NCBI GenBank assembly: GCA_021443605.1
Contig: JABUTQ010000014.1
Coordinates: forward strand, 1 to 7,051
Source: Bacteroidales bacterium
GTDB taxonomy: Bacteria; Bacteroidota; Bacteroidia; Bacteroidales; UBA932
Reading direction: 5' to 3'
Length of the DNA stretch: 7,051 nucleotides
Positions within the stretch are counted from its first letter, which is position 1. Each line of letters opens with the position of its first letter. A program made the position numbers and the translations under genes. The notes beneath the pieces were generated by a model. It worked only from the letters and a program-made list of their open reading frames with translations. It searched no databases and was not told the DNA's origin. Positions 1-6,746 of the stretch are shown piece by piece.

Positions 1-1653
1 GAAGACAAGGATTTGGCAAAAGAAAATGGTGAAGATGATCCGCAAAGCAATGCGGAAAGTATTGCCGATGGAGAAGACGATATTGTCCTTGAGATTGAAA
101 AGGATGATAACGACTATCTTGCCAATCTTACTGAAGAGGAAAAATCCAAGATATACGATCCTCACCTGGATCTTCCCCGTTATGAAAAGCCGTCTCTTTC
201 CCTTTTGGAGGATTACAGGAACCGCTGGTTTGAAGTTACACGCGATGAGCTTGAAAACAACAAGCGCAGGATTGTAAATGCCCTTGCAAGCTATAAGATC
301 AGGGTTGATGGGATTTCTGCCAAGATGGGCCCCACCGTCACCCTTTACAAGGTGCGTCTTGCAGAAGGAGTCCGCGTGGCACAAGTTAAAAAGCTCGAGG
401 AAGATATTGCTATATCATTGGTTGCTAAGGGTGTACGTATCGTTCCCCTTTCAGATTCCGTAGGTATAGAGGTGGCGAACGAGAAGCCGAGCGTTGTTCC
501 GTTGAAATCAATTCTTAACTCGCCGCAGTTCAAGGAGGCTTCCGAGAAGATGGAACTCCCCGTGGCAATGGGTATCACAGTTACAAACGAGCCGTTCTTC
601 TTCGACCTTGCCAAGATGCCTCACCTCCTTGTGGCGGGTGCTACGGGTATGGGTAAGTCTGTGGGGCTCAATGCAATAATCACATCATTGCTCTACGCGA
701 TGCATCCGAGTGAGATGAAGCTCGTAATGGTGGATCCCAAGAAGGTGGAGCTCGATTTCTACTCCAAACTCGAAAACCATTTCCTTGCCAAACTTCCTGA
801 TTCTGACGAGGCTGTGATTACCGATACCACCAAGGTCGTTTATACCCTCAAATCGCTCTGCATAGAGATGGATGATCGATACGACCTGCTTAAGGCTGCC
901 GGCGTGCGAAAGATTACCGAATATAATCCCAAGTTCTTGCAAAGGAAGCTCAATCCTTTGAAAGGGCATAAGTATCTTCCTTATATAGTGGTGATTATAG
1001 ATGAGTTTGCAGACCTTCTGATGACTGCAGGCCGTGAGATTGAAGAGCCAATCGCCCGTTTGGCTCAGAAGGCAAGAGCGGTGGGAATCCATCTGGTGAT
1101 AGCCACCCAGCGCCCTACCACCAATATCATTACAGGCACAATCAAGGCAAACTTCAACTCAAGAATCGCATTTAAAGTAAACGCTTCGGTTGATTCAAAG
1201 ACCATCCTCGACCAGCCCGGTGCCAACCGGCTCATCGGCCGTGGCGATATGCTCGTAACCTACCCCGGAATAGATCTCACCCGTGTGCAGTGTGCCCTCA
1301 TCGAAACCGACGAGGTGACGCGCCTTACCGATTTCATAGGGAAGCAGCAAGGGTATCCCAATGCGATGTATCTCCCTGAGTATTCGGAAGATGAAGAGGG
1401 TGGAGAGGCTACATCAGTGGATTTGAGCAAGCGAGACAAGCTCTTTGACGAGGCTGCCAAGATTGTTGTGCAATATCAGCAAGGCTCCACATCGCTGCTG
1501 CAACGCAAGCTTAATCTCGGCTACAACCGTGCAGGCCGTTTGATAGACCAACTTGAGGCTGCCGGAATTGTAGGTCCGTTTGGTGGAAGCAAGGCTCGCG
1601 ATGTTCTTGTTACGGACTTCGATCAGCTCGACCGAATCCTTGAAAATTTGTAA
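1..1653 (+). CDS. ftsK: DNA translocase FtsK, C-terminal motor part (5' end outside the window)
   Basis: FtsK is a membrane-anchored hexameric ATPase that pumps DNA at the division septum and activates XerCD recombination at dif to resolve chromosome dimers. The frame is open from base 1. A TTG at 13 could be read as a start, but the visible protein begins in an acidic linker, so the N-terminal membrane domain should lie upstream. Numbering from base 1 (550 visible residues): acidic linker ~1-60; alpha domain ~65-155; RecA-like beta domain ~170-450 with Walker A GATGMGKS at 213-220, Walker B ending in D334-E335, and the FtsK/SpoIIIE signature around ATQRP at 368-372; C-terminal winged-helix gamma domain ~479-540, which in the family reads the polar KOPS sequences and contacts XerD. 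All motor motifs look intact. The lolA-like gene follows after a ~50-base gap, an order I recall from other Bacteroidales. Confidence 0.96.
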   Translation, partial: EDKDLAKENGEDDPQSNAESIADGEDDIVLEIEKDDNDYLANLTEEEKSKIYDPHLDLPRYEKPSLSLLEDYRNRWFEVTRDELENNKRRIVNALASYKIRVDGISAKMGPTVTLYKVRLAEGVRVAQVKKLEEDIAISLVAKGVRIVPLSDSVGIEVANEKPSVVPLKSILNSPQFKEASEKMELPVAMGITVTNEPFFFDLAKMPHLLVAGATGMGKSVGLNAIITSLLYAMHPSEMKLVMVDPKKVELDFYSKLENHFLAKLPDSDEAVITDTTKVVYTLKSLCIEMDDRYDLLKAAGVRKITEYNPKFLQRKLNPLKGHKYLPYIVVIIDEFADLLMTAGREIEEPIARLAQKARAVGIHLVIATQRPTTNIITGTIKANFNSRIAFKVNASVDSKTILDQPGANRLIGRGDMLVTYPGIDLTRVQCALIETDEVTRLTDFIGKQQGYPNAMYLPEYSEDEEGGEATSVDLSKRDKLFDEAAKIVVQYQQGSTSLLQRKLNLGYNRAGRLIDQLEAAGIVGPFGGSKARDVLVTDFDQLDRILENL

Positions 1654-1706
1654 TGGTACGATAATTGATTCTTCTATCTCTCGGACTAAAAATGTTCGCG
1701 ATTATG

Positions 1707-2177
1707 ATGAAAAAAATTATTTTTTTGAAGTTTTTGCTTTTGCCTCTTGCAGTGCATGGGCAGAATCTTTATGAAGAGTTGACTTCTATGGGTGCTGTTA
1801 CCATTGAGTATCAGCTTACTGGATATAATGATGCCGGTCGTCTTGTTTCATCTGCAGAAGGGAAAGCGGATGTTATGGGGAAGTGTTTCAAGGTGATTGC
1901 AGACAAGATGGAAGTTTATTCGGACGGAGAGACAATGTGGGTGCTCAACAAGGATGCGGACGAAATGGTGATTACAAACGACATATCGTTCCCACTTCTC
2001 ACCGACAGCAAAGTGCAGACTTGGCAGAGTGGAAAGAAAGTGGTGACATACAAAAGCGGCTCAGTCTCTTACAAGGTGAATATCAATGAGATAACGAAAG
2101 TGCTTAAGCCGTTCGACAAGTCACATTTCGTTTATGACAATTTCTATCCTGAGCTGATAGTTACAGACGAGAGATAG
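1707..2177 (+). CDS. lolA: LolA-like periplasmic lipoprotein carrier, short form
   Basis: LolA proteins receive lipoproteins from the inner-membrane LolCDE complex and carry them across the periplasm to the outer membrane. I start it at the ATG at 1707 (156 residues) because a classic signal peptide begins there: MKK, a hydrophobic stretch ~4-16, and likely cleavage after AVHG (residue 18). ATG 1704 is equally possible. TTG 1665 and ATG 1692 would put extra residues before the signal. The mature part shows the family pattern: a G-K-A-D strand, a K-F/K-V strand at the place where LolA describes the exported film, an SDGETMWVLN strand (dG..~wvy), and a C-terminal F-x-Y-D-N-x-YPELIVTDER end that matches the usual YPd.eviDlR close. 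The mature protein (~138 residues) is clearly shorter than E. coli LolA (~182), with the shortfall in the second half. Some other LolA-fold protein is possible. Confidence 0.78.
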   Translation: MKKIIFLKFLLLPLAVHGQNLYEELTSMGAVTIEYQLTGYNDAGRLVSSAEGKADVMGKCFKVIADKMEVYSDGETMWVLNKDADEMVITNDISFPLLTDSKVQTWQSGKKVVTYKSGSVSYKVNINEITKVLKPFDKSHFVYDNFYPELIVTDER

Positions 2178-2183
2178 CATTGG

Positions 2184-2651
2184 CTACACCATACAAGAGA
2201 GTTGTTTGAGTGAGGCAAACGAAGATTGCAGTCTTTCCTTGAACTCCTCCCTTGAAGCCCAGCAGACGAGTTCGATATCTTCCTCGGTTTGTGGCCTTAA
2301 TTCATCACCGCCCTCGTACTGCATTGAAAACCAGGTGGTTTCTTTAAGATACAATTTGCCGTGCATAGCATATATATGGTGTGTAACGGCAATTTGTTTT
2401 TCTGCCTTGAGATTAATCAGTCCAGTCTCTTCGCCCACTTCCCGAAGGGCGCAGGTGCACAAATCCTCTCCCTTTTCAAGATGTCCTTTAGGAAGATCCC
2501 ACTGACCGCGGCGAAAAAGCATAAGTAACAGTCCTTCAGTATTATGAACAATGCCACCGGCTGCTTTTACATAAATGAGGCTGTTCGCAAACGTGGCAAA
2601 TTCTTCGTCAGTGGTGTTGAGTACCGAATCTTTAAAATAAATTGAAGGCAT
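2184..2651 (-). CDS. Nudix hydrolase family protein
   Basis: Nudix enzymes hydrolyse nucleoside diphosphates linked to another moiety (for example dinucleoside polyphosphates, oxidised nucleotides, ADP-sugars) with Mg2+. The Nudix box is complete at residues 56-78: G56, E62, R70-E71, E74-E75 and G77-L78 in the spacing Gx5Ex7REUxEExGU. It is preceded by a typical beta strand (KAAGGIV, 29-35) and by RRGQWDLPKG at 47-56. This W-D-L-P-K-G arrangement is common in the diadenosine-polyphosphate/MutT-like branch, but the substrate cannot be fixed. The first ~28 residues are an N-terminal extension ahead of the Nudix fold. At 155 residues the length is close to a single Nudix domain. It converges on the lolA-like gene (6 bases between stops) and diverges from pyrE. 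A TACTTTTG element lies 28 bases before its ATG on the same strand. Confidence 0.93.
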   Translation of the reverse strand: MPSIYFKDSVLNTTDEEFATFANSLIYVKAAGGIVHNTEGLLLMLFRRGQWDLPKGHLEKGEDLCTCALREVGEETGLINLKAEKQIAVTHHIYAMHGKLYLKETTWFSMQYEGGDELRPQTEEDIELVCWASREEFKERLQSSFASLKQLSCMV

Positions 2652-2678
2652 TGATTAAAAGTGTGTTAATTGTCGTTG

Positions 2679-2686
2679 CAAAAGTA
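2679..2686 (-). promoter_or_regulatory. candidate -7 promoter element of the Nudix gene
   Basis: On the minus strand this reads TACTTTTG, an exact match to the Bacteroidota -7 consensus TAnnTTTG, followed by CAACG. Transcription would start ~7 bases downstream and leave a leader of about 20 bases before the ATG at 2651. I see no TTTG at the usual 19-21 base distance upstream, so only half of the promoter is supported. Confidence 0.5.
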
Positions 2687-2707
2687 AGAATAATAAAAAT
2701 TATTTTA

Positions 2708-2715
2708 TAACTTTA
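2708..2715 (+). promoter_or_regulatory. candidate -7 promoter element of the pyrE operon
   Basis: Reads TAACTTTA, seven of eight bases of TAnnTTTG (the last base is A). It lies 13 bases before ATG 2729 and 22 before ATG 2738 in a very AT-rich stretch. No -33 TTTG at 19-21 bases was found. If real, a start point near 2722 would favour ATG 2738 as the translation start. Confidence 0.38.
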
Positions 2716-2728
2716 CGCAATTGTAAAA

Positions 2729-3370
2729 ATGATTAATATGGAAAATATTGAAAAGAAAGTTGCGGAGGCATTGTTGGACATAAAAGCCGTATTGCTCAGC
2801 CCCAAGGAGCCGTTTACTTGGGCATCTGGTTGGAAATCACCTATTTATTGCGATAATAGAAAAATCCTTTCTTATCCTGCAATCCGTTCGATGGTGGCCG
2901 ATTGCATCGTTGAGAAGATTAAGGCACAGTTTACAAACGTCGAGTATATCGCAGGCGTAGCTACCGGTGCCATTGCAATCGGCATTATGGTTGCCGAGAG
3001 GATGAATCTCCCGTTTGTTTATATCAGGCCCAAGCCAAAGGATCACGGCACACACGCACAGATAGAGGGCGTGCTCAAGAATCACGCGCAAGTGGTTATC
3101 GTTGAAGACCTTATCTCTACAGGTATGAGTTCTCTCTCGGCAGCTGAGGCTGTTCATATCGCAGGCGGGGACGTGCTTGGAATGGTCGCCATCTTCTCAT
3201 ACAACTTCGACAAGAGCCGCAAGGCATTTGAAATGGCAAATATAGAACTTCATACCCTTTCAAACTACGACGCCCTTATAGATGCAGCCGTCGAAAGAAA
3301 GTATATCGAAGAGTCTGAACTCGATGTCCTCAGAGCATGGAGATTCAGGCCTGAAGTTTGGGGCAGATAG
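2729..3370 (+). CDS. pyrE: orotate phosphoribosyltransferase
   Basis: PyrE joins orotate and PRPP to give orotidine 5'-monophosphate and pyrophosphate, the fifth step of de novo pyrimidine synthesis in the cytoplasm. The order of motifs is complete: substrate-side SGWKSPIYCDNRKIL (33-47), the GVATGAI loop (76-82), the flexible catalytic loop KPKDHGTHAQIEG (102-114), and the PRPP-binding signature VVIVEDLISTG (122-132) with acidic pair E126-D127. The length of 213 residues is normal. Start is ATG 2729; ATG 2738 (three codons in) is an equally good choice. It is the first gene of a plus-strand group: the SRPBCC gene begins 2 bases after its stop, which indicates joint transcription and probably coupled translation. 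Confidence 0.97.
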   Translation: MINMENIEKKVAEALLDIKAVLLSPKEPFTWASGWKSPIYCDNRKILSYPAIRSMVADCIVEKIKAQFTNVEYIAGVATGAIAIGIMVAERMNLPFVYIRPKPKDHGTHAQIEGVLKNHAQVVIVEDLISTGMSSLSAAEAVHIAGGDVLGMVAIFSYNFDKSRKAFEMANIELHTLSNYDALIDAAVERKYIEESELDVLRAWRFRPEVWGR

Positions 3371-3372
3371 TT

Positions 3373-3813
3373 ATGACACAAGAAGTTATTGGTAAGACAG
3401 TGCACGTTGACAGAGAGTCTTCTGCACTGTTCTCGTCATTTTCTGATTTGAGGAATATCTGTGCAGCGATTCCCGAAGACAAGAGAAAAGATATTCAGGT
3501 AGAGGCAGATTCCCTCGTTGCAAAAGTCCAGGGGATTGAGATGGGGCTTCAGCTCTCGCGCAAGGAGCCATTCTCACTCATTGAGTTTCAGCAATATGGA
3601 CAGGCTTTGTTCCCTTTCCTGTTTTCCCTCCATTTCGATCCCGTATCTTCCGGTACCGATTTTCACGTGGAGCTCAAGGCCGAGTTGAACGGTATGATGA
3701 AGATGCTCATCGGAAGCAAACTTCAGGATATAGTCGATAAGGTGACACAAGCTGTCTCCGATGCTGCGCAGGGGCGTGTTCCAGACGATATGAAGGATTA
3801 TATGAATAGATGA
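3373..3813 (+). CDS. SRPBCC-fold (START / polyketide cyclase-like) protein of unknown function
   Basis: A 146-residue protein whose layout fits the SRPBCC helix-grip fold: an opening strand (EVIGKTVHVDRES), a short helix with FSDLRNICAAIPEDK (~21-37), a run of beta strands through ~115, and a long C-terminal helix (~107-135) including GMMKMLIGSKLQDIVDKV. The fold forms a cavity for a hydrophobic ligand; nothing here tells which one. I chose ATG 3373, since it falls just after the pyrE stop; the TTG at 3358 would overlap pyrE. I recall similar proteins beside pyrE in other Bacteroidales, so the pairing is likely conserved, but no functional link is known to me. Its stop overlaps the next start (ATGA at 3810). 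No signal peptide or membrane segment is seen, so it should be cytoplasmic. Confidence 0.82.
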   Translation: MTQEVIGKTVHVDRESSALFSSFSDLRNICAAIPEDKRKDIQVEADSLVAKVQGIEMGLQLSRKEPFSLIEFQQYGQALFPFLFSLHFDPVSSGTDFHVELKAELNGMMKMLIGSKLQDIVDKVTQAVSDAAQGRVPDDMKDYMNR

Positions 3814-5168
3814 GCCTTCCCGAGCAATTTATAAATTCCCTTGAATCGAATTTTGGAAAGCCTGTTGCGGATGCTTTTCTGGATTCGCTTGATACCGAAG
3901 CCGTTACGGCTGTAAGAAGAAATGTTTCCAAAATCTCTTCGGATGATTTTGAGAAGCATTTTTCTTGTGCCTCTCCGGAGACTGTTCCGTGGTGTGGGGA
4001 GGGGCTTTATTTGAATGAAAGGCCTGACTTTACCCTCGACCCGTGGCTCCACGCAGGATGCTATTATGTGCAGGATGCTTCGTCGATGGCTGTGTGTGAG
4101 GCGTTTAAGTCCGTGTCCCAAGAAATGGGCGGATCTCTTCGCGTGCTCGATCTCTGTGCCGCCCCAGGTGGCAAAACCACTGCCTTGGCCTCGATGCTTT
4201 CCGGCTCTGATCTTCTTGTGGCAAATGAGGTTATCCGTTCTCGAGTTACGATTCTGGCGGAGAATATGACAAAATGGGGGAGGGCCAATGTTGTTGTGAC
4301 AAATAACGAAGCCTCTGATTTTGCCTCTCTGAGTTCTTATTTTGATATTGTCCTTGCCGATGTCCCCTGCTCCGGAGAGGGGATGTTCAGAAAAGACGAC
4401 AAGGCCATTGACGAATGGTCAGTCGATAACGTAAAGCTCTGTGCATCAAGACAAAGGAAAATCATTGCGGATGTGTGGGGGGCGCTCCGCGAGGGGGGAT
4501 TTATGATATATTCCACCTGCACTTTCAATGTCCACGAAAACGACGAAAATGTGCAATGGATTGAAAATGAGCTCGGTGCAGAGGTCGTTCGTATTCCGTT
4601 TTATGATGGGGAAGGGGCTCCGATACAAACGTCAAAAGGGTATCAGTTTATTCCGGGGATTACCCGAGGAGAGGGATTCTTTTTTGCCGTGCTTAGAAAA
4701 ATATCTCCTTCGGCCGGTTTTCGCAAACCGAAAGGGAAACAGTTTCGCGCAGGTTCGAGAGTGAAATGCGAATGGGTTAAGGGAGGATATGAAACGCTGT
4801 TGGTCAAGACATCTTCCGAAGAGCTGATTAAGGCGTATCCTGCCAATATAATGGATGATATATCTTTGATAGAGAGTTCTTTACGGAGCGTACGCAGCGG
4901 TGTGGCGGTGGCTTTGGTAAAGGGGCGTGACTTTATTCCCGAGCCGGCCCTTGCTCTATCGGAGGTTTTGGCAGATAATGCCTTCCGTCGCGTGCAACTC
5001 TCTTTGAAAGAGGCGCTTAACTATCTGAAGCTTCAGCCATTGACACTAAAAGAAGTCGAAAAGGGTTTTGTGTTGGTCGATTACTATGGCGCCCCGCTCG
5101 GTTTTTTGAAAAATCTCGGCAATCGCACAAACAACCTGTTCCCCTCCGCCTGGAGGATAAGGAAATAA
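3810..5168 (+). CDS. rsmF: RsmF-like 16S rRNA (cytosine-C5) methyltransferase
   Basis: A member of the Nol1/Nop2/Sun (RsmB/RsmF) family, which transfers methyl from S-adenosylmethionine to C5 of cytosine in rRNA. Visible motifs: SAM-binding motif I DLCAAPGGKT (114-123), motif IV DVPCSGEGMFRK (184-195) with C187, and motif VI STCT (235-238) with C237. In the family the motif VI cysteine attacks C6 of the base and the motif IV cysteine helps release the product; both are present. An N-terminal RNA-binding segment (~1-85) precedes the catalytic core (~85-300). The C-terminal region (~310-452) matches the RsmF C-terminal/PUA-like part, with PEPALALS near 374-381 and a closing LGNRTNNLFPSAWRIR. 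At 452 residues it is close to E. coli RsmF (479). The target nucleotide (C1407 in E. coli) is inferred, not shown. It overlaps the SRPBCC gene by 4 bases. Confidence 0.92.
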   Translation: MSLPEQFINSLESNFGKPVADAFLDSLDTEAVTAVRRNVSKISSDDFEKHFSCASPETVPWCGEGLYLNERPDFTLDPWLHAGCYYVQDASSMAVCEAFKSVSQEMGGSLRVLDLCAAPGGKTTALASMLSGSDLLVANEVIRSRVTILAENMTKWGRANVVVTNNEASDFASLSSYFDIVLADVPCSGEGMFRKDDKAIDEWSVDNVKLCASRQRKIIADVWGALREGGFMIYSTCTFNVHENDENVQWIENELGAEVVRIPFYDGEGAPIQTSKGYQFIPGITRGEGFFFAVLRKISPSAGFRKPKGKQFRAGSRVKCEWVKGGYETLLVKTSSEELIKAYPANIMDDISLIESSLRSVRSGVAVALVKGRDFIPEPALALSEVLADNAFRRVQLSLKEALNYLKLQPLTLKEVEKGFVLVDYYGAPLGFLKNLGNRTNNLFPSAWRIRK

Positions 5169-5182
5169 TCAAAATCATCTCC

Positions 5183-5190
5183 TAAATTTG
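5183..5190 (+). promoter_or_regulatory. candidate -7 promoter element before the isomerase-like/thioesterase fusion gene
   Basis: TAAATTTG fits TAnnTTTG exactly and ends 22 bases before ATG 5213, inside the 44-base gap after the rsmF-like gene. No TTTG is seen 19-21 bases upstream, and AT-rich DNA yields such matches by chance, so the fusion gene may instead be read through from the pyrE operon. Confidence 0.33.
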
Positions 5191-5212
5191 AAAAATCAAG
5201 TAACTTTTAACA

Positions 5213-6625
5213 ATGAATATAATCGTCTTTCAATCGCCTCTCCACGATAGAGAGAGTGTGCTAAGTTGCCGCAAATCCCTTTTTGAAAAGTTCGCCTTGG
5301 AAGGGGAGGTTAAATTCTATTCTCCTGAAGATGAGGTGCTTCCGAAAGAAGATCTGGTGTGTTTTATAGCGACTGGTGGCACGGAGGAGATTTTTGTGAA
5401 AACTTTGGACCGGCTGCCTCGTCCGATTGCCCTTTTGAGCGACGGCTATCACAATTCACTGGCTGCAACTTTTGAAATCGCTACATATCTCAAGCGGGCC
5501 GGTATCGAGCACACGATGGAGTGTGTCCCTGTGTCCGATGAAAAGGAGAAGACGTCTCCGGTAAGGATATATTCCAATCCAAAAGTGAAAAAATATCTGG
5601 CGGAGAGTCGTGTGGGGCTTATCGGGGGCGCATCTTCGTGGTTGATTGCCTCTGAGATAGACAGAGAGTATATCGAGAAAACCCACGGCACAAAATTCAT
5701 TGACATTGACATAAACGAAATAGTCCCGGGGGTTGATATTTATGATTCTCTCAGAAAAATCATTGACAAATATTCACTTACTGCTCTCACAATCAAGTGT
5801 TTCGACTTGCTTGGCAGCTGCAGGGACACCGCTTGCCTCGCCTTGGGACAACTCAATTCGGAAGGGATTGTGTGCGGTTGTGAAGGGGATATTCCCGCAC
5901 TGTGGACAATGATGGTCTCATACGCCATCAGCGGCAAGGCTCCGTTTATGGCAAATCCATCAGCCGTATTGCGTACAGAGAGGAGTGTGGATTTTGCCCA
6001 TTGCACCATACCTGTCTCAATGTGTGACAGTTATACCCTTCCTACCCATTTCGAGTCTGGAATCGGTATTGCCATTGCCGGAATACTTCCCCTCGGTCCG
6101 TACGGCATATTGAAGATAGGTGGGAGCCGTTTGGATGAGGTCTTTTTTGAAACCGGAGAGATTGTCTGCAACACAAAGATTGCCCAGAGGTGCCGTACCC
6201 AAATCCGTTATCGCTTCGATTCCGAAGAGGGATTCAATCGCTTTATGAACAATCGTACCGGAAACCATACGATTATCGTCCCTCCAATCTGCGAAAACAG
6301 TGAATCGGTTGAGGTTGTCAAGGAAAATTGCGCCGTTGCGGTGGGCTCCGGAAGCGTTGAGGTGTTCGCAACTCCATCCCTTGCCGCCCTTATGGAGAAA
6401 GCGGCCCTCAATGCCGCTGCCCCATTGTTGGAAGAGGGGCACACAACAGTGGGCACTTCGCTTGTTCTGCAACACATAAAATCCTCACCGATAGGAGAAA
6501 AGGTTACGGCCAAAGCATCGTTGCTCCACATCGACGGCCGCCGATTTATCTTCAAGATTGTTGCAAGCGACTCCTCCAGCGTTGTCGGCAACTGCCTCCA
6601 TGAGAGGTTTGACATAGTGGGATAA
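5213..6625 (+). CDS. fusion protein: L-fucose/L-arabinose isomerase-like domain plus FlK-type hotdog thioesterase domain
   Basis: One uninterrupted 470-residue frame with two recognisable parts. Residues 1-~355 follow the FucI/AraA-type layout: an N-terminal alpha/beta part with TGGTE (54-58) and NSLAATFEI (81-89), a GLIGG strand (135-139), then GCEGDIPA with E224 and D226, AHC (262-264), HFESG (279-283) and GNH (350-352). Full isomerases are ~500-590 residues, so this is a compact form. Residues ~364-470 match fluoroacetyl-CoA thioesterase FlK: AVGSGSVEVFATP (376-388), VGTSLVLQH (413-421), DGRR (441-444), HERF (463-466). FlK residues T42, E50, G69, H76 and R120 correspond to T387, E395, G414, H421 and R465, so acyl-CoA hydrolysis is plausible. 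No signal peptide, hence cytoplasmic. The substrate of either half is unknown, and isomerase activity is doubtful (N248 replaces an expected Asp metal ligand). Start ATG 5213 follows an AT-rich leader without a Shine-Dalgarno sequence. Confidence 0.85.
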   Translation: MNIIVFQSPLHDRESVLSCRKSLFEKFALEGEVKFYSPEDEVLPKEDLVCFIATGGTEEIFVKTLDRLPRPIALLSDGYHNSLAATFEIATYLKRAGIEHTMECVPVSDEKEKTSPVRIYSNPKVKKYLAESRVGLIGGASSWLIASEIDREYIEKTHGTKFIDIDINEIVPGVDIYDSLRKIIDKYSLTALTIKCFDLLGSCRDTACLALGQLNSEGIVCGCEGDIPALWTMMVSYAISGKAPFMANPSAVLRTERSVDFAHCTIPVSMCDSYTLPTHFESGIGIAIAGILPLGPYGILKIGGSRLDEVFFETGEIVCNTKIAQRCRTQIRYRFDSEEGFNRFMNNRTGNHTIIVPPICENSESVEVVKENCAVAVGSGSVEVFATPSLAALMEKAALNAAAPLLEEGHTTVGTSLVLQHIKSSPIGEKVTAKASLLHIDGRRFIFKIVASDSSSVVGNCLHERFDIVG

Positions 6626-6679
6626 CCCCTACGTATTATTATATTGTAAAATTTTTATTTTGTAATTGTTGTTTGTTTT

Positions 6680-6712
6680 TTTGGGATAATTTGAAACTTA
6701 TACCTACCTTTA
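6680..6712 (+). promoter_or_regulatory. Bacteroidota-type promoter of the SusC-like gene
   Basis: TTTG at 6680-6683 and TACCTTTA at 6705-6712 are 21 bases apart, which fits the -33/-7 pattern TTTG-N19-21-TAnnTTTG with one mismatch (last base A). Transcription would start near 6719 and leave a leader of ~28 bases before ATG 6747. The rest of the 6626-6746 gap is AT-rich; I saw no convincing terminator hairpin for the gene upstream. Confidence 0.55.
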
Positions 6713-6746
6713 AGGTGAAAAACCTAACTAAACAAATAGCAATCTT

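Noticed and set aside
13..15. TTG as the start of the FtsK gene
   Set aside because: The frame is open to base 1 and the protein would begin inside an acidic linker without the membrane domain; the gene is far more likely cut by the window edge.
1665..1706. Upstream starts of the lolA-like gene (TTG 1665, ATG 1692)
   Set aside because: They add residues ahead of a clear signal peptide that begins at ATG 1704/1707.
3358..3372. TTG start of the SRPBCC gene
   Set aside because: It would overlap pyrE; ATG 3373 directly after the pyrE stop is the better choice.
6017..6475. 152-codon open frame on the minus strand opposite the fusion gene
   Set aside because: It has no recognisable domain and lies opposite a well-supported coding region; it is a shadow frame. 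The same goes for minus-strand frames at 685-1092, 2837-3157, 3798-4121 and 6208-6615.
6640..6668. AT-rich inverted repeat (AAAAT / ATTTT) after the fusion gene as a terminator
   Set aside because: The stem is only about five A-T pairs, too weak to call; such patterns are expected by chance in this AT-rich gap.
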